Part shown: piece after piece, positions 18,983-28,190 of the stretch | Position numbering within the stretch: position 1 is the first letter of the stretch | Layout of the letters: the number at the start of each line of letters is the position of its first letter | Origin: Prochlorococcus sp. AG-347-J22 | GTDB taxonomy: Bacteria; Cyanobacteriota; Cyanobacteriia; PCC-6307; Cyanobiaceae | NCBI GenBank assembly: GCA_003279005.1 | Contig: QCBY01000005.1 | Coordinates: forward strand, 1 to 64,000 | DNA: 64,000 nt | Direction of reading: 5' to 3' | Notes under the pieces: generated by a model | Seen by the model: the letters and a program-made list of their open reading frames with translations, nothing else | Databases searched by the model: none | Told to the model about the DNA's origin: nothing | Program-made: the position numbers and the translations under genes

Positions 18983-19834
18983 ATGATAGATCTTAAAAGA
19001 AATGGTAAAAAGGAACCCATAAAAGCTACTGGATTAAGAGCGAGAAGATCATCTTCTTACTCTCCTAATCAGAAAGATGATTTCAAAATAAGTAGAGGAA
19101 GATTTTCCAATTTTTTAACCTGCAAAAGATGTTTTTATTTAGACAGAGTAAAAGGCCTTGATCCACCAGGTACACCTGGGTGGACATTAAACGAAACCAC
19201 AGATTTACTTTTAAAAAAAGAATTTGATTATTGTCGAGAAAGACAAATTCCTCATAGATTGTTCATAGATAATGATTTAAGTCATCTAGTTCCTTTTGAT
19301 CATCCTGAGATAGATGACTGGCGTAATTCACTCCATAAAGGATTGATGCTTCGTCATAAGGATACAAACATAATCTTGACTGGAGGTGTTGATGATATTT
19401 GGCAGCATAAAATTACAAAGCAATTAATTGTAGTTGATTACAAGTCCCAGGCAAAACTTGGGAGAGTAGATAAACAAGATTATCTTGATGATCCATATCA
19501 CGTAGGCTATAAAATCCAAATGGATTTCTATGCCTATCTTCTGAAGGGGATGGGATTTGATGTTCATAAAACATCCTATTTTTTAGTTTGCAATGCAAAA
19601 AGAGATAAAGAAGAATTTAATAAAAGAATGAATTTTGACGAATATTTAGTTCCTTATGATTGGAATATTGATTGGATTGAGGAAGAAATAGATTCAATGG
19701 TTTCTTTGATGAATAATGACCAGATCCCGGAACCAAATCTATCCTGTAAAAATTGTGCATATTCCGAGCAATATGCAAAGTTGGTTTGTAAACCTGAAAA
19801 AGATAATAAAGAGATTCAAGGCAATCTTTTTTAA
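18983..19834 (+). CDS. PD-(D/E)XK (RecB/Cas4-like) nuclease with candidate Fe-S cysteine cluster
   Basis: 283 aa; ILTGGVDDIW...LIVVDYKSQA (D...D-x-K), QMDFYAYLL motif; Cys at LTCKRCFYL and C-terminal CKNCAYSEQYAKLVC. Confidence 0.8.
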   Translation: MIDLKRNGKKEPIKATGLRARRSSSYSPNQKDDFKISRGRFSNFLTCKRCFYLDRVKGLDPPGTPGWTLNETTDLLLKKEFDYCRERQIPHRLFIDNDLSHLVPFDHPEIDDWRNSLHKGLMLRHKDTNIILTGGVDDIWQHKITKQLIVVDYKSQAKLGRVDKQDYLDDPYHVGYKIQMDFYAYLLKGMGFDVHKTSYFLVCNAKRDKEEFNKRMNFDEYLVPYDWNIDWIEEEIDSMVSLMNNDQIPEPNLSCKNCAYSEQYAKLVCKPEKDNKEIQGNLF

Positions 19835-19888
19835 GGAATATTATTATGATTTTTAATAGTCTAGTTATTATTAAAAAATTTTTCATTA

Positions 19889-20182
19889 ATGGCTAAAAAT
19901 TGGAGTGATGAAGAACTTGAAGCTTCAGTTAGATCCTATTTGGAGATGAAGGATAAAGAATTAAAAGGAATTAAGTTTTCAAAAGTTGATTACTATAGAG
20001 ATTTATCTAAAAAGTTTGAGAGATCTAAAAAATCCTTTGAATATAGAATGCAAAATATTTCTTTTGTTTTCTCTCAATTAGGAAGGGGATGGGTAACTGG
20101 ATTGAAACCAGCAAAGAATGTAGGATCCCATGTGTTTGGAAAAATTGATGAAATTATAGATAGAATTGAAAGAGAAAAATAA
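19889..20182 (+). CDS. Stand-alone domain resembling the N-terminal domain of HNH/restriction endonuclease proteins
   Basis: 97 aa; WSDEELEASVRSYLEMKDKELKG...SFEYRMQNISFVFSQLGRGWVTGLKPAKNVGSHVFGKIDEII resembles the domain with the YRMQNISAVL..G..PAKNVG signature found N-terminal to HNH nucleases. Confidence 0.55.
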   Translation: MAKNWSDEELEASVRSYLEMKDKELKGIKFSKVDYYRDLSKKFERSKKSFEYRMQNISFVFSQLGRGWVTGLKPAKNVGSHVFGKIDEIIDRIEREK

Positions 20183-20458
20183 TCAATTTTGTTATTGTTG
20201 GATAAAATTTGTTTCTAACTCATATATATTTTCTCGATAATTAAAAATAAAATTAATGAGTAGTGGAATAATACAAAATTACTTCTTGTAAGTTGATATT
20301 TTATTTGGCATTATTAGTAACCGACTTCAAAATTGGCACATCTAACTTGGATGTTTCCCTTAATGGCCAAATAGAACTGAAGGTATAAAGTCAGGGATTT
20401 TTAAATGTTTTACTTCGGTTCAGCTGTTAAAAAGCTCTTACACACATACTGAAAAAAA

Positions 20459-21241
20459 ATGAACATTATTAAGAGACTCAGGTCGCTACCTAGCGATTCT
20501 TTGAGTGTTATACGCCGTACTCCTCCGCTAGTTTTCGCAATGGCTGTCTTATCTCTTGGAGGTTTTATAGGGGCTTCCACGGTCCTTGTGAGGGGGTTCA
20601 GAATGGTTGAGAATTCCATCACTGTTACTGGTGCAAGTACCGAAAGTTTTGAGAGTGATATTGCAAAATGGTCCGTTCAGGTGAGGGCTACAGCAAAGAC
20701 TCAAATCGACTCATTCAAAAAGCATAAAGAGTCAATGAAAAAAACTATGAATTTCCTTAAAGCCAATGGAATTGAGGATGGTATCAAACAGGAAGTTTAT
20801 CTTGGACCTGCCAGCATAAAAGAATATGAGACAAAGCATCCCAAGACAAATGAAATCATAAGAACTGAATGGATTACCTATCAGAGTATTGAAATCCAGA
20901 GCAATGATGTTCATCGAATTCAAAATACCCACAGCAGGATAACTGAACTTCTTGGTGATGGTGTTTTAGTGAGACCAAGTTCCCCAGAATTTACCTATTC
21001 AAAGCTTGCTGATAAAAGAGTAGATATGCTCGCCAAGGCTGCAAAAGATGCAAGAATCAGGGCTGAGGCTATTGCCTTTCAGGCAGGATCTGAGGTGGGT
21101 GGTTTGAAGAAAGTAAATACTGGTGTTTTTCAGATAACAGTTCCTAATTCCACGAGAGTAAGTAGCTGGGGATCATATGACACAACCACTATCAAAAAAG
21201 ATATCACTGCCGTTATGGGAGTAACTTTTGCAGTTAAGTGA
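20459..21241 (+). CDS. SIMPL-domain (DUF541) protein with N-terminal signal anchor
   Basis: 260 aa; ITVTGASTESFESDIAKWSVQVRATA..., hydrophobic N-terminal helix VFAMAVLSLGGFIGASTVLV; visibly higher GC and different codon choice than flanks. Confidence 0.85.
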   Translation: MNIIKRLRSLPSDSLSVIRRTPPLVFAMAVLSLGGFIGASTVLVRGFRMVENSITVTGASTESFESDIAKWSVQVRATAKTQIDSFKKHKESMKKTMNFLKANGIEDGIKQEVYLGPASIKEYETKHPKTNEIIRTEWITYQSIEIQSNDVHRIQNTHSRITELLGDGVLVRPSSPEFTYSKLADKRVDMLAKAAKDARIRAEAIAFQAGSEVGGLKKVNTGVFQITVPNSTRVSSWGSYDTTTIKKDITAVMGVTFAVK

Positions 21242-21245
21242 TAAC

Positions 21246-21341
21246 TTAAGGAGTCTTCTTTTTGCCTCTAAAAATCATAATTAAAGGTAGACCAATAAGC
21301 ATTAGACTTCCATCAATTAATAAAAAAGTATTCAGATTCAT
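21246..21341 (-). CDS. 31-aa single-pass membrane microprotein
   Basis: MNLNTFLLIDGSLMLIGLPLIMIFRGKKKTP*; start overlaps the stop of the upstream 63-aa ORF (ATGA). Confidence 0.55.
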   Translation of the reverse strand: MNLNTFLLIDGSLMLIGLPLIMIFRGKKKTP

Positions 21342-21529
21342 TTATCCATTCCTTCTGGGTTATCCCAATTTAGGGGTATCCCTTTTTTAACTGGTTCTTT
21401 TTTCATCTCAGCCATCTCTTTTCTGATTTTCTCGTAGTAGGCCAATTCTTCTAGATCTTCAGAACCAAGACCATAGTTCATTGTCGCTGCAAGATAGATT
21501 TTCTGAATTCTGTGTGGTGATAGAGACAT
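21338..21529 (-). CDS. Small hypothetical protein (63 aa)
   Basis: MSLSPHRIQKIYLAATMNYGLGSEDLEELAYYEKIRKEMAEMKKEPVKKGIPLNWDNPEGMDK*; has a decayed paralogue at 17522-17645. Confidence 0.7.
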   Translation of the reverse strand: MSLSPHRIQKIYLAATMNYGLGSEDLEELAYYEKIRKEMAEMKKEPVKKGIPLNWDNPEGMDK

Positions 21530-21595
21530 TTAAGAAATAATTAGCAAATCTTCTTGATTAATAAAATCTAAGACTTAAATTAATATTGATGATAA

Positions 21596-22981
21596 TTGAA
21601 GATGGAAAAATTTAAGTTTGTAGATTTATTTGCAGGTCTTGGCGGATTTCACTATGCCTTAAAAGAATTAGGGGGAGAATGTGTTTTCGCAAGTGAAATA
21701 GATACAAAACTTCGAGAACTTTATATTCGTAACCATAAGCATAAGAAATCTCTAATGTATGGTGATATATCTAAATCAGTTGATCAAGTTCCTCCTCATG
21801 ATGTTTTAGTGGCTGGTTTCCCATGCCAACCTTTCTCTAAAAGCGGCAAACAACTTGGTTTTGAAGATACTAGTAGAGGTAATTGCATCTTTTATGTAAT
21901 TGATATCCTCGAAAGATTAAAGCCAAAATATTTTATTTTTGAAAATGTAAGTAATTTTGCTAAACATAATGATGGCCGAACATGGGAAGAAATAAAAAAT
22001 TTAATAAAAAAATTAGGATATTACGTAAGATCTTCTGCAGATTTCAATCAAAGACTAGATAAATGCAATATAAATCTTTCTCCTCATCAATTTGGCTATC
22101 CTCAAAAAAGAGAGAGATTCTTTGCTGTCGGTTCTTTGGCTTATTTGCCAACAAATCCTTTCCCAATTCCAAATGAGATAAAACCATCACTTAAAAAGAT
22201 TCTTCTAAGTAAAAAAGATTTAAAAAAAAGAAAAGATTCATTGATTGATTTAGATGATTGTCAAATAAATAAGCAAGCAGAAGAATCAATAAATTTATGG
22301 AATAAATTTATTGATTGCTTACCAAATAAACATAAAGATCTACCTTCGGCTTTCCCTTTATGGCTTGAAGAATATTATTCTGACTTTCCCTACGCAACTC
22401 AAACACCATATCAATTTCTTCTTGATAAGGGATTTAATGATGAAAAGATAAATGAGGAATTAGAAAAATTACCTCCTTATGCTAGAGAAAAAGCTTCACA
22501 ATTTCCCCTTTGGAAAATTAAATTTATCGATGACAATAGGAAATGGTTTCGAGATTTTAAAAATTCAATTGATAAATCAATTGTGGATCAAATAAGAAAA
22601 ATGGACTATACATATAGAAAATTAGAATGGAATTTTAAGAATTCAAATTCAAGTGATATTTGGGATCATACAATTCAATTAAGACCGAGTGGTATAAGAG
22701 TTAGTAATCCTATTTATGTTCCAACTATTGTTTCTTTAAATTCATCTCAAAGACCAATTTATGGCCCATTGAAAAGGCATTTGACTGCAAGAGAAATTGC
22801 TAGAGTTTTTGGTTTTCCCAGTTCTTTAAAACTTTTTGGCAATCATAATCTTGATACAAAGGCTTTAGGTAACGCTGTACATAAGGATGTTGTAAAATTG
22901 ATTGCAAAAAATCTTTTAAATTATGGTAACTTGAAAGTCATCAATGATGATTACTCAAGAGAACAAAAAATCTCTGCATGA
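21596..22981 (+). CDS. DNA (cytosine-5-)-methyltransferase
   Basis: 461 aa; motif I FVDLFAGLGGFHYAL, IV VAGFPCQPFSKSGK, VI FIFENVSNF, VIII FGYPQKRERFFAV, IX LTAREIARVFGFP, X ALGNAVHKDVV. Confidence 0.95.
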   Translation: MKMEKFKFVDLFAGLGGFHYALKELGGECVFASEIDTKLRELYIRNHKHKKSLMYGDISKSVDQVPPHDVLVAGFPCQPFSKSGKQLGFEDTSRGNCIFYVIDILERLKPKYFIFENVSNFAKHNDGRTWEEIKNLIKKLGYYVRSSADFNQRLDKCNINLSPHQFGYPQKRERFFAVGSLAYLPTNPFPIPNEIKPSLKKILLSKKDLKKRKDSLIDLDDCQINKQAEESINLWNKFIDCLPNKHKDLPSAFPLWLEEYYSDFPYATQTPYQFLLDKGFNDEKINEELEKLPPYAREKASQFPLWKIKFIDDNRKWFRDFKNSIDKSIVDQIRKMDYTYRKLEWNFKNSNSSDIWDHTIQLRPSGIRVSNPIYVPTIVSLNSSQRPIYGPLKRHLTAREIARVFGFPSSLKLFGNHNLDTKALGNAVHKDVVKLIAKNLLNYGNLKVINDDYSREQKISA

Positions 22982-24591
22982 CTAATTCCAAGCAAGTAAA
23001 TATTACTCCCGGGATGGGGGTTTATGGATATTTTAAGCATATTAACTACAAGCCATGGTTTGCAATAGCTGAATTTATAGATAACGCTATCCAGAGTTTT
23101 GATACAAAAAATGGTTTCTATATTACAAGAGAAAAATGTCTGATAAACATCATATATGACCCAAATAATTTGTTCCTTTCAATTGAAGATAATGCATATG
23201 GAATTGCTGAGAGTGAGCATGAGAGGGCATTTACTGCAGGAGTCCCCCCTTCTGATAGGTCTGGGTTGTCGGAATTTGGAATAGGTATGAAATCTGCGGG
23301 ATTATGGTTCTCTCCAGATTGGAGCGTTATTACTCAACCAATTGACTCTTCAAAGCTATTTACATACAACTTAGTAGAAGAAGATTTAAAAAATAGTAAT
23401 GACGGGAATTTATCACCTTTAGTTGAAGATAAGAAGGCAAAATCAGGTTATACAAAAATTGAACTAAGAAATCTGCATTCAAAGTTGCAAGGAAAAACTT
23501 TAAAAAAAATAAAAGATCACCTTGCATCAATTTATAGGTGCTTTATAAGAGCAAATTTGCTTGAGATTAAATTTAATGGTGAATCTTTAGAATATGAAGA
23601 TCCAAAAATTTTAAACCAACCTCCAGCTTGGGATAAGAACTCAAAAAATATTGAGTGGAAAAAATCTGTATCAGTTAAATTAAATAATGGTGCATTGATA
23701 ACTGGTTTTGTAGCAATAAGAGAGAAAGCATCTACAAGCCAGGCTGGATTTAGTTTATTTAGAAGAAAAAGATTAATAGAAGGTTCAGATGATGAAAAAA
23801 AAAGACCTACTGAAATATTTGGTAAACCAAATACATATATTTATCAAAGACTTTTTGGAGAAATACATATGAATGGATTTGACGTATCGCATACAAAAGA
23901 CAGTTTCAATTTTCTTGATTATGAAGAAGAAATATATGAAAAATTGAAAGATTTAATCAATGAAGAACCTTTAAAATTACTAAAGCAAGCAAGAGAATAT
24001 AGAGTAAATCAAATTACCGAACAATCTGAAATTAATCTTGTTCAGTCAGTCCATCAAACCACTCAATCTATAAGCAAAAATAGTGATGAAATAAAATCTC
24101 AAATAATAGATCCCTCCAAACAAAATAATTTTATAAAACAGTTTTCAGCAACATTTAATAATAATCCACTTTCAGAAATAAAGCCGAGTCAGGTATCAAA
24201 CTATAGTGAACAAAATAAAATTAAAAATATACTTCAAAAAGAAAAATTTTTAAATTACAAAGTCGGTGGTATTTCATGGACAATCTCAGTAGAGATGCAA
24301 GACTTCAATAATTCTGATCAGTTCAATAACAATGAACTTTACTCATTTATTTACGGTGATAAAGAGTCTGAAGATAAAGATAGCAAAGTTAAAAATATTA
24401 ACGTTGTTATTAATACTGGCCATCCCTTAATTATTGATAATTGTAGTGGTTCGCTTGAAGCAATTAAACCAACTCAATCAATTATATTAGCTCTCGCTAT
24501 CTCAGAAATAACTGTGAGTGCTCAAGGTCACAAATTTGTAGGTTTGATGAGACAATCAATTAATGAAATAATTCTGAAAAGTTACACATAA
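22978..24591 (+). CDS. GHKL ATPase of MORC/MutL-like type
   Basis: 537 aa; AIAEFIDNAIQSF (N motif), LSIEDNAYGIAES (G1), EFGIGMKSAGLWFSPDWSV (G2); ATGA overlap with the methyltransferase stop. Confidence 0.85.
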   Translation: MTNSKQVNITPGMGVYGYFKHINYKPWFAIAEFIDNAIQSFDTKNGFYITREKCLINIIYDPNNLFLSIEDNAYGIAESEHERAFTAGVPPSDRSGLSEFGIGMKSAGLWFSPDWSVITQPIDSSKLFTYNLVEEDLKNSNDGNLSPLVEDKKAKSGYTKIELRNLHSKLQGKTLKKIKDHLASIYRCFIRANLLEIKFNGESLEYEDPKILNQPPAWDKNSKNIEWKKSVSVKLNNGALITGFVAIREKASTSQAGFSLFRRKRLIEGSDDEKKRPTEIFGKPNTYIYQRLFGEIHMNGFDVSHTKDSFNFLDYEEEIYEKLKDLINEEPLKLLKQAREYRVNQITEQSEINLVQSVHQTTQSISKNSDEIKSQIIDPSKQNNFIKQFSATFNNNPLSEIKPSQVSNYSEQNKIKNILQKEKFLNYKVGGISWTISVEMQDFNNSDQFNNNELYSFIYGDKESEDKDSKVKNINVVINTGHPLIIDNCSGSLEAIKPTQSIILALAISEITVSAQGHKFVGLMRQSINEIILKSYT

Positions 24592-26915
24592 TGAATGAAG
24601 TTACCCCTATTGATTCAACTAAATTCTGGTCCCCTTCTCAAGGAGATACATTTAAGCAATTTTATAATTACTGTGAGCAAGTTGAAGGCTTACAACAGAA
24701 AGATATCGATATCATAAAAGCTAATGCAAAAAAAATTTTAGAAAGATGTATTAATCCAACTTCAAATGACAAAAGTGTTGCAAGAACAAATCTTCATATT
24801 GGAGATGTTCAAAGTGGTAAAACTTTGACAATGACAGCTGCTATAGCTCTAGCCCATGACAATGGATTCCTTGTGACAACTGTTTTATCTGGTACCAAAA
24901 CAATACTCAAAGACCAAAATGAGTCGAGAATCGAATCGATTCTCCAGAAAATTGATCAAGATAAAGATAAATTCTATTTTAATAAGGGTGATCAATCTCA
25001 ATTGGAAACGCAAGTTGAGAAGTTAAAAAGAAAACCTAAGTCAGGGGTTCCAAATAAGATGATTGTATCGATAATTCTCAAACAAAAAGATAACATAGAG
25101 GTATTGATAGAACAATTCGAAAAACTAAAAATTAATGAAAGAAGCTTTGGTTCATTAATTCTTGATGATGAAGCAGATCAAGCAAGTCTTAATACAATGC
25201 TTAGAAGAGAAGGACAAAAGAGTCCAACTTACAGTTATATAAATTCTCTCATTAATACCCATTCAATTAGTACTACATTTGTCCAAGTGACGGCTACTGC
25301 GAGCGCACTTTTTTGCATCCCTGCAGATGATCCCTTATCTCCTCTTTATGTGTCCTTATCTGAAAGATCTGAAAAATATATTGGTTTACATACTTACTTT
25401 GGGGATGAAGAAAAAATAAACTTTTTTGTTAAGGATATTTCTGAAGATGATATCCCAGAGGCAGGAGAAAATGATAGTAAACCGCCTGATGCACTGATAA
25501 ACGCACTGAATTATTTTATTGTTGCAGTATGTATTGCAAAATTTTATAAGTTAAAAACACCCTACACCTTTTTGTGTCATCCTGATAGCTCAAAATTGGA
25601 ACATAAAAGATATCGAGATTGGATCCAATATCATTTTGATGATTTAAACGATTTACTTTATAAGGATGAAGCTCAATTAATTGCGACAATTGGTTTCAAA
25701 GAAATTATTGAAGAAATTTTAGATAGTACAGGATTTCCAAAACTTATTGAATGGAGTGATATTCAGAATCAATTAATAAAAGTAATTGATAATGCACCAA
25801 TTATTTCAATAATAAATGATGATCACAAAGTCAGTGATCTTAAAACTTTCTGGTCTCAATCCAATGTTCATGTAATTGTTGGGGCTATGTCAATTGAAAG
25901 GGGATTTACCGTAGAAGGATTAATGGTTACATATTTATCTAGGAGTCCTGGAAGAAATGCTGATAATATTCAGCAAAGAGCTAGATTTTGTGGATATAAA
26001 GATCCAAAAGATCCAGAAAAAAGATTACTAAAATTAAGCAGGCTTTGGTTAGATAGTGAGAATTTAGACTTTTTTAGGTCTTCAATAGTTACAGAAAACT
26101 CCATAAGGCATGGATTAGAACCTCATATCAATTATGAAAAACCATATTTTAAAGGTGGATTCGCGATGATTGTCAAAAAGCCATTTAGACCTACCAGAAC
26201 CAATATTCATGATGTTTTAAATACAGATGGAATATTCGGATGGTTTTATCCAAGATCTAGTCAATATTTGTCTGCAGATGAAAGAGAAAAAAATAAATAT
26301 TTGTGTAATGAAATTATAAAAAAATTTAATTTTGAATCTCAAGCGCATAAACAATGGAGATGTACATCCACCAATTCTCTGACAATTGGAGACTTAAAGG
26401 AACTTTTGAAAGAGTATGTTTTTCATGATGATGACAAAAATCATGCAAACATGTTGACGTCAGCTTTAAGAAATAATCTTACCCAATTTGAAGATGAACA
26501 AGAAATTCTTACTTGCTTAAGAGTACCTTTATTAAAGAACACCAAAACTCTAAAACTCAATGGTTATATTGATGAACCATATAATGCTGGTATAAGATTT
26601 CCTAAAAATCCAAAAACAGGTGAAAGACTAAGAAGCTATTCTATGCCAAGAATCAATAACATGGATAGGGGCTATTATCCACCAATAAAAAAAGGACCCA
26701 TGGAATGGATAGATGATAAAAAGATGGTAAATGAAAAAGGTATTACTTTACATTTAAATTTAGTAAGGTTTTCTTTAAAAAATTTAAGAGACTATGATCA
26801 TAGTATTGAAGCCGATAGAAAACTTAATAGTTACTTTGAAAAATCTCATAGTCCAACATTCATAATTCATGTCAAATTTCCTGATTTAAAAAATTGGAGG
26901 TTCTTTAGCCAATAA
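24591..26915 (+). CDS. Z1-domain P-loop/SF2-like ATPase
   Basis: 774 aa; Walker A LHIGDVQSGKTLTMTAAIALA, Walker B LILDDEADQAS, HVIVGAMSIERGFTVEGLMVTYLSRSPGRNADNIQQRARFCGYKD; start overlaps the preceding stop (TAATG). Confidence 0.9.
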   Translation: MNEVTPIDSTKFWSPSQGDTFKQFYNYCEQVEGLQQKDIDIIKANAKKILERCINPTSNDKSVARTNLHIGDVQSGKTLTMTAAIALAHDNGFLVTTVLSGTKTILKDQNESRIESILQKIDQDKDKFYFNKGDQSQLETQVEKLKRKPKSGVPNKMIVSIILKQKDNIEVLIEQFEKLKINERSFGSLILDDEADQASLNTMLRREGQKSPTYSYINSLINTHSISTTFVQVTATASALFCIPADDPLSPLYVSLSERSEKYIGLHTYFGDEEKINFFVKDISEDDIPEAGENDSKPPDALINALNYFIVAVCIAKFYKLKTPYTFLCHPDSSKLEHKRYRDWIQYHFDDLNDLLYKDEAQLIATIGFKEIIEEILDSTGFPKLIEWSDIQNQLIKVIDNAPIISIINDDHKVSDLKTFWSQSNVHVIVGAMSIERGFTVEGLMVTYLSRSPGRNADNIQQRARFCGYKDPKDPEKRLLKLSRLWLDSENLDFFRSSIVTENSIRHGLEPHINYEKPYFKGGFAMIVKKPFRPTRTNIHDVLNTDGIFGWFYPRSSQYLSADEREKNKYLCNEIIKKFNFESQAHKQWRCTSTNSLTIGDLKELLKEYVFHDDDKNHANMLTSALRNNLTQFEDEQEILTCLRVPLLKNTKTLKLNGYIDEPYNAGIRFPKNPKTGERLRSYSMPRINNMDRGYYPPIKKGPMEWIDDKKMVNEKGITLHLNLVRFSLKNLRDYDHSIEADRKLNSYFEKSHSPTFIIHVKFPDLKNWRFFSQ

Positions 26916-27862
26916 TGATTAATATTGAAGATTACAAGATTTTTTTCGAGAGGACTCTTTCACACAACTTTGATAATGATAATTCTATTTTGTTGTTTGA
27001 GGATTTTAAATTAAATAATAGTTGCGTCTTTGGCTTTAATCGTTTTAAAAATTTAGTTATTATTCTGCCTCAAGAAATATATCAATCAAATGTAGGTATT
27101 GATAATGTTTGTATATTAAAAAGTCCAATGGAATATAACTCTGTACTTGATAAATCCTTTAAAATTTTTGGCTGCCCACTAACTTATTATTCTGATGACC
27201 TTGATGAACAGTTTCAACTTTTAAACCATATAGATGATTTACTTTTATTAGAGGATTATGGAAATCAAATAAATAATTTTTTAAATATTCTTGAGAATAT
27301 AAGATTTAGAGCAAGTTCAAAATTTAATAGTTCTGGTTTTTTTGCTGAAGTTTGTACCGTCTTATTTCTGAAAAAGAAATTTCCTAAAATTGCTGATCAT
27401 TGGATAGGTACTAGAAAAACTACTTTCGATATAAAATCTTCACCAGAAAATCCTTTCATAGAGATTAAATCGACTTTAAATATTGATGCAAGGGAACATA
27501 AATTAAGTATTAATCAAATTCAATTTTTTAAAGACAATAAAGATGCCGAATTAGCTTCTTTACTTGTTAGTAAAGATGATGTTAATGGCAAATCATGTAA
27601 TGAAATCTGTAAATTGTTGTTATCAGAGCTTTCAGAACATGAAATTGGATATCAAAATTTATTCAGCATAATTTTGTATTATGCAAGAAATGCTGATTTT
27701 AATAATGATTTGTATGACTTTGAAAAGACAACTAAATCGATAAAATTTTTCAAACCAGATTTTTCAGATTTGAAACTTGATCCACAACCTTTATGGCTTA
27801 CTGGAGGCGTTTTAAATATAGATTTTGATCTAATTAAAAATTTAGATTCAATAATTATTTAG
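26915..27862 (+). CDS. PD-(D/E)XK nuclease-like protein (DUF4420-type), candidate restriction subunit
   Basis: 315 aa; GFFAEVCTVLFLKK...TTFDIKSSPENPFIEIKSTLN (D...E-x-K); TAATG overlap with the Z1 gene. Confidence 0.8.
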   Translation: MINIEDYKIFFERTLSHNFDNDNSILLFEDFKLNNSCVFGFNRFKNLVIILPQEIYQSNVGIDNVCILKSPMEYNSVLDKSFKIFGCPLTYYSDDLDEQFQLLNHIDDLLLLEDYGNQINNFLNILENIRFRASSKFNSSGFFAEVCTVLFLKKKFPKIADHWIGTRKTTFDIKSSPENPFIEIKSTLNIDAREHKLSINQIQFFKDNKDAELASLLVSKDDVNGKSCNEICKLLLSELSEHEIGYQNLFSIILYYARNADFNNDLYDFEKTTKSIKFFKPDFSDLKLDPQPLWLTGGVLNIDFDLIKNLDSIII

Positions 27863-27930
27863 ATAAATGCAGTTGTTGTTCAATATTACCTTTGCTCATA
27901 TAAATTAACTAATAGCATTGTTTTTGGCCA

Positions 27931-28002
<72 letters not shown>

Positions 28003-28013
28003 TCAAATAAAAG

Positions 28014-28095
28014 TGGGCCGGGTTGGATTTGAACCAACGTAGGCAGAGCCAGCGGATTTACAGTCCGCCCCCTTTAACCACTCGGGCACCGACCC
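28014..28095 (-). tRNA. tRNA-Tyr(GTA)
   Basis: Reverse strand GGGTCGGTGCCCGAGTGGTTAAAGGGGGCGGACTGTAAATCCG...GGTTCAAATCCAACCCGGCCCA; long variable arm; anticodon GTA. Confidence 0.97.
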
Positions 28096-28190
28096 CCACT
28101 ATTTGAACTTATCAGTTAATGGTCACTTTGTGTGAAAATGTTTTGGTTTTTTTGTTTCTTTCTAGATAGCATTTAAATGAAAAGACTTAA

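Noticed and set aside
21596-27862. Calling the MTase/ATPase/Z1/nuclease operon a completely new system
   Set aside because: The gene combination matches a family already predicted by comparative genomics (MutL/MORC-linked R-M systems); it is reported as little-characterised, not undescribed.
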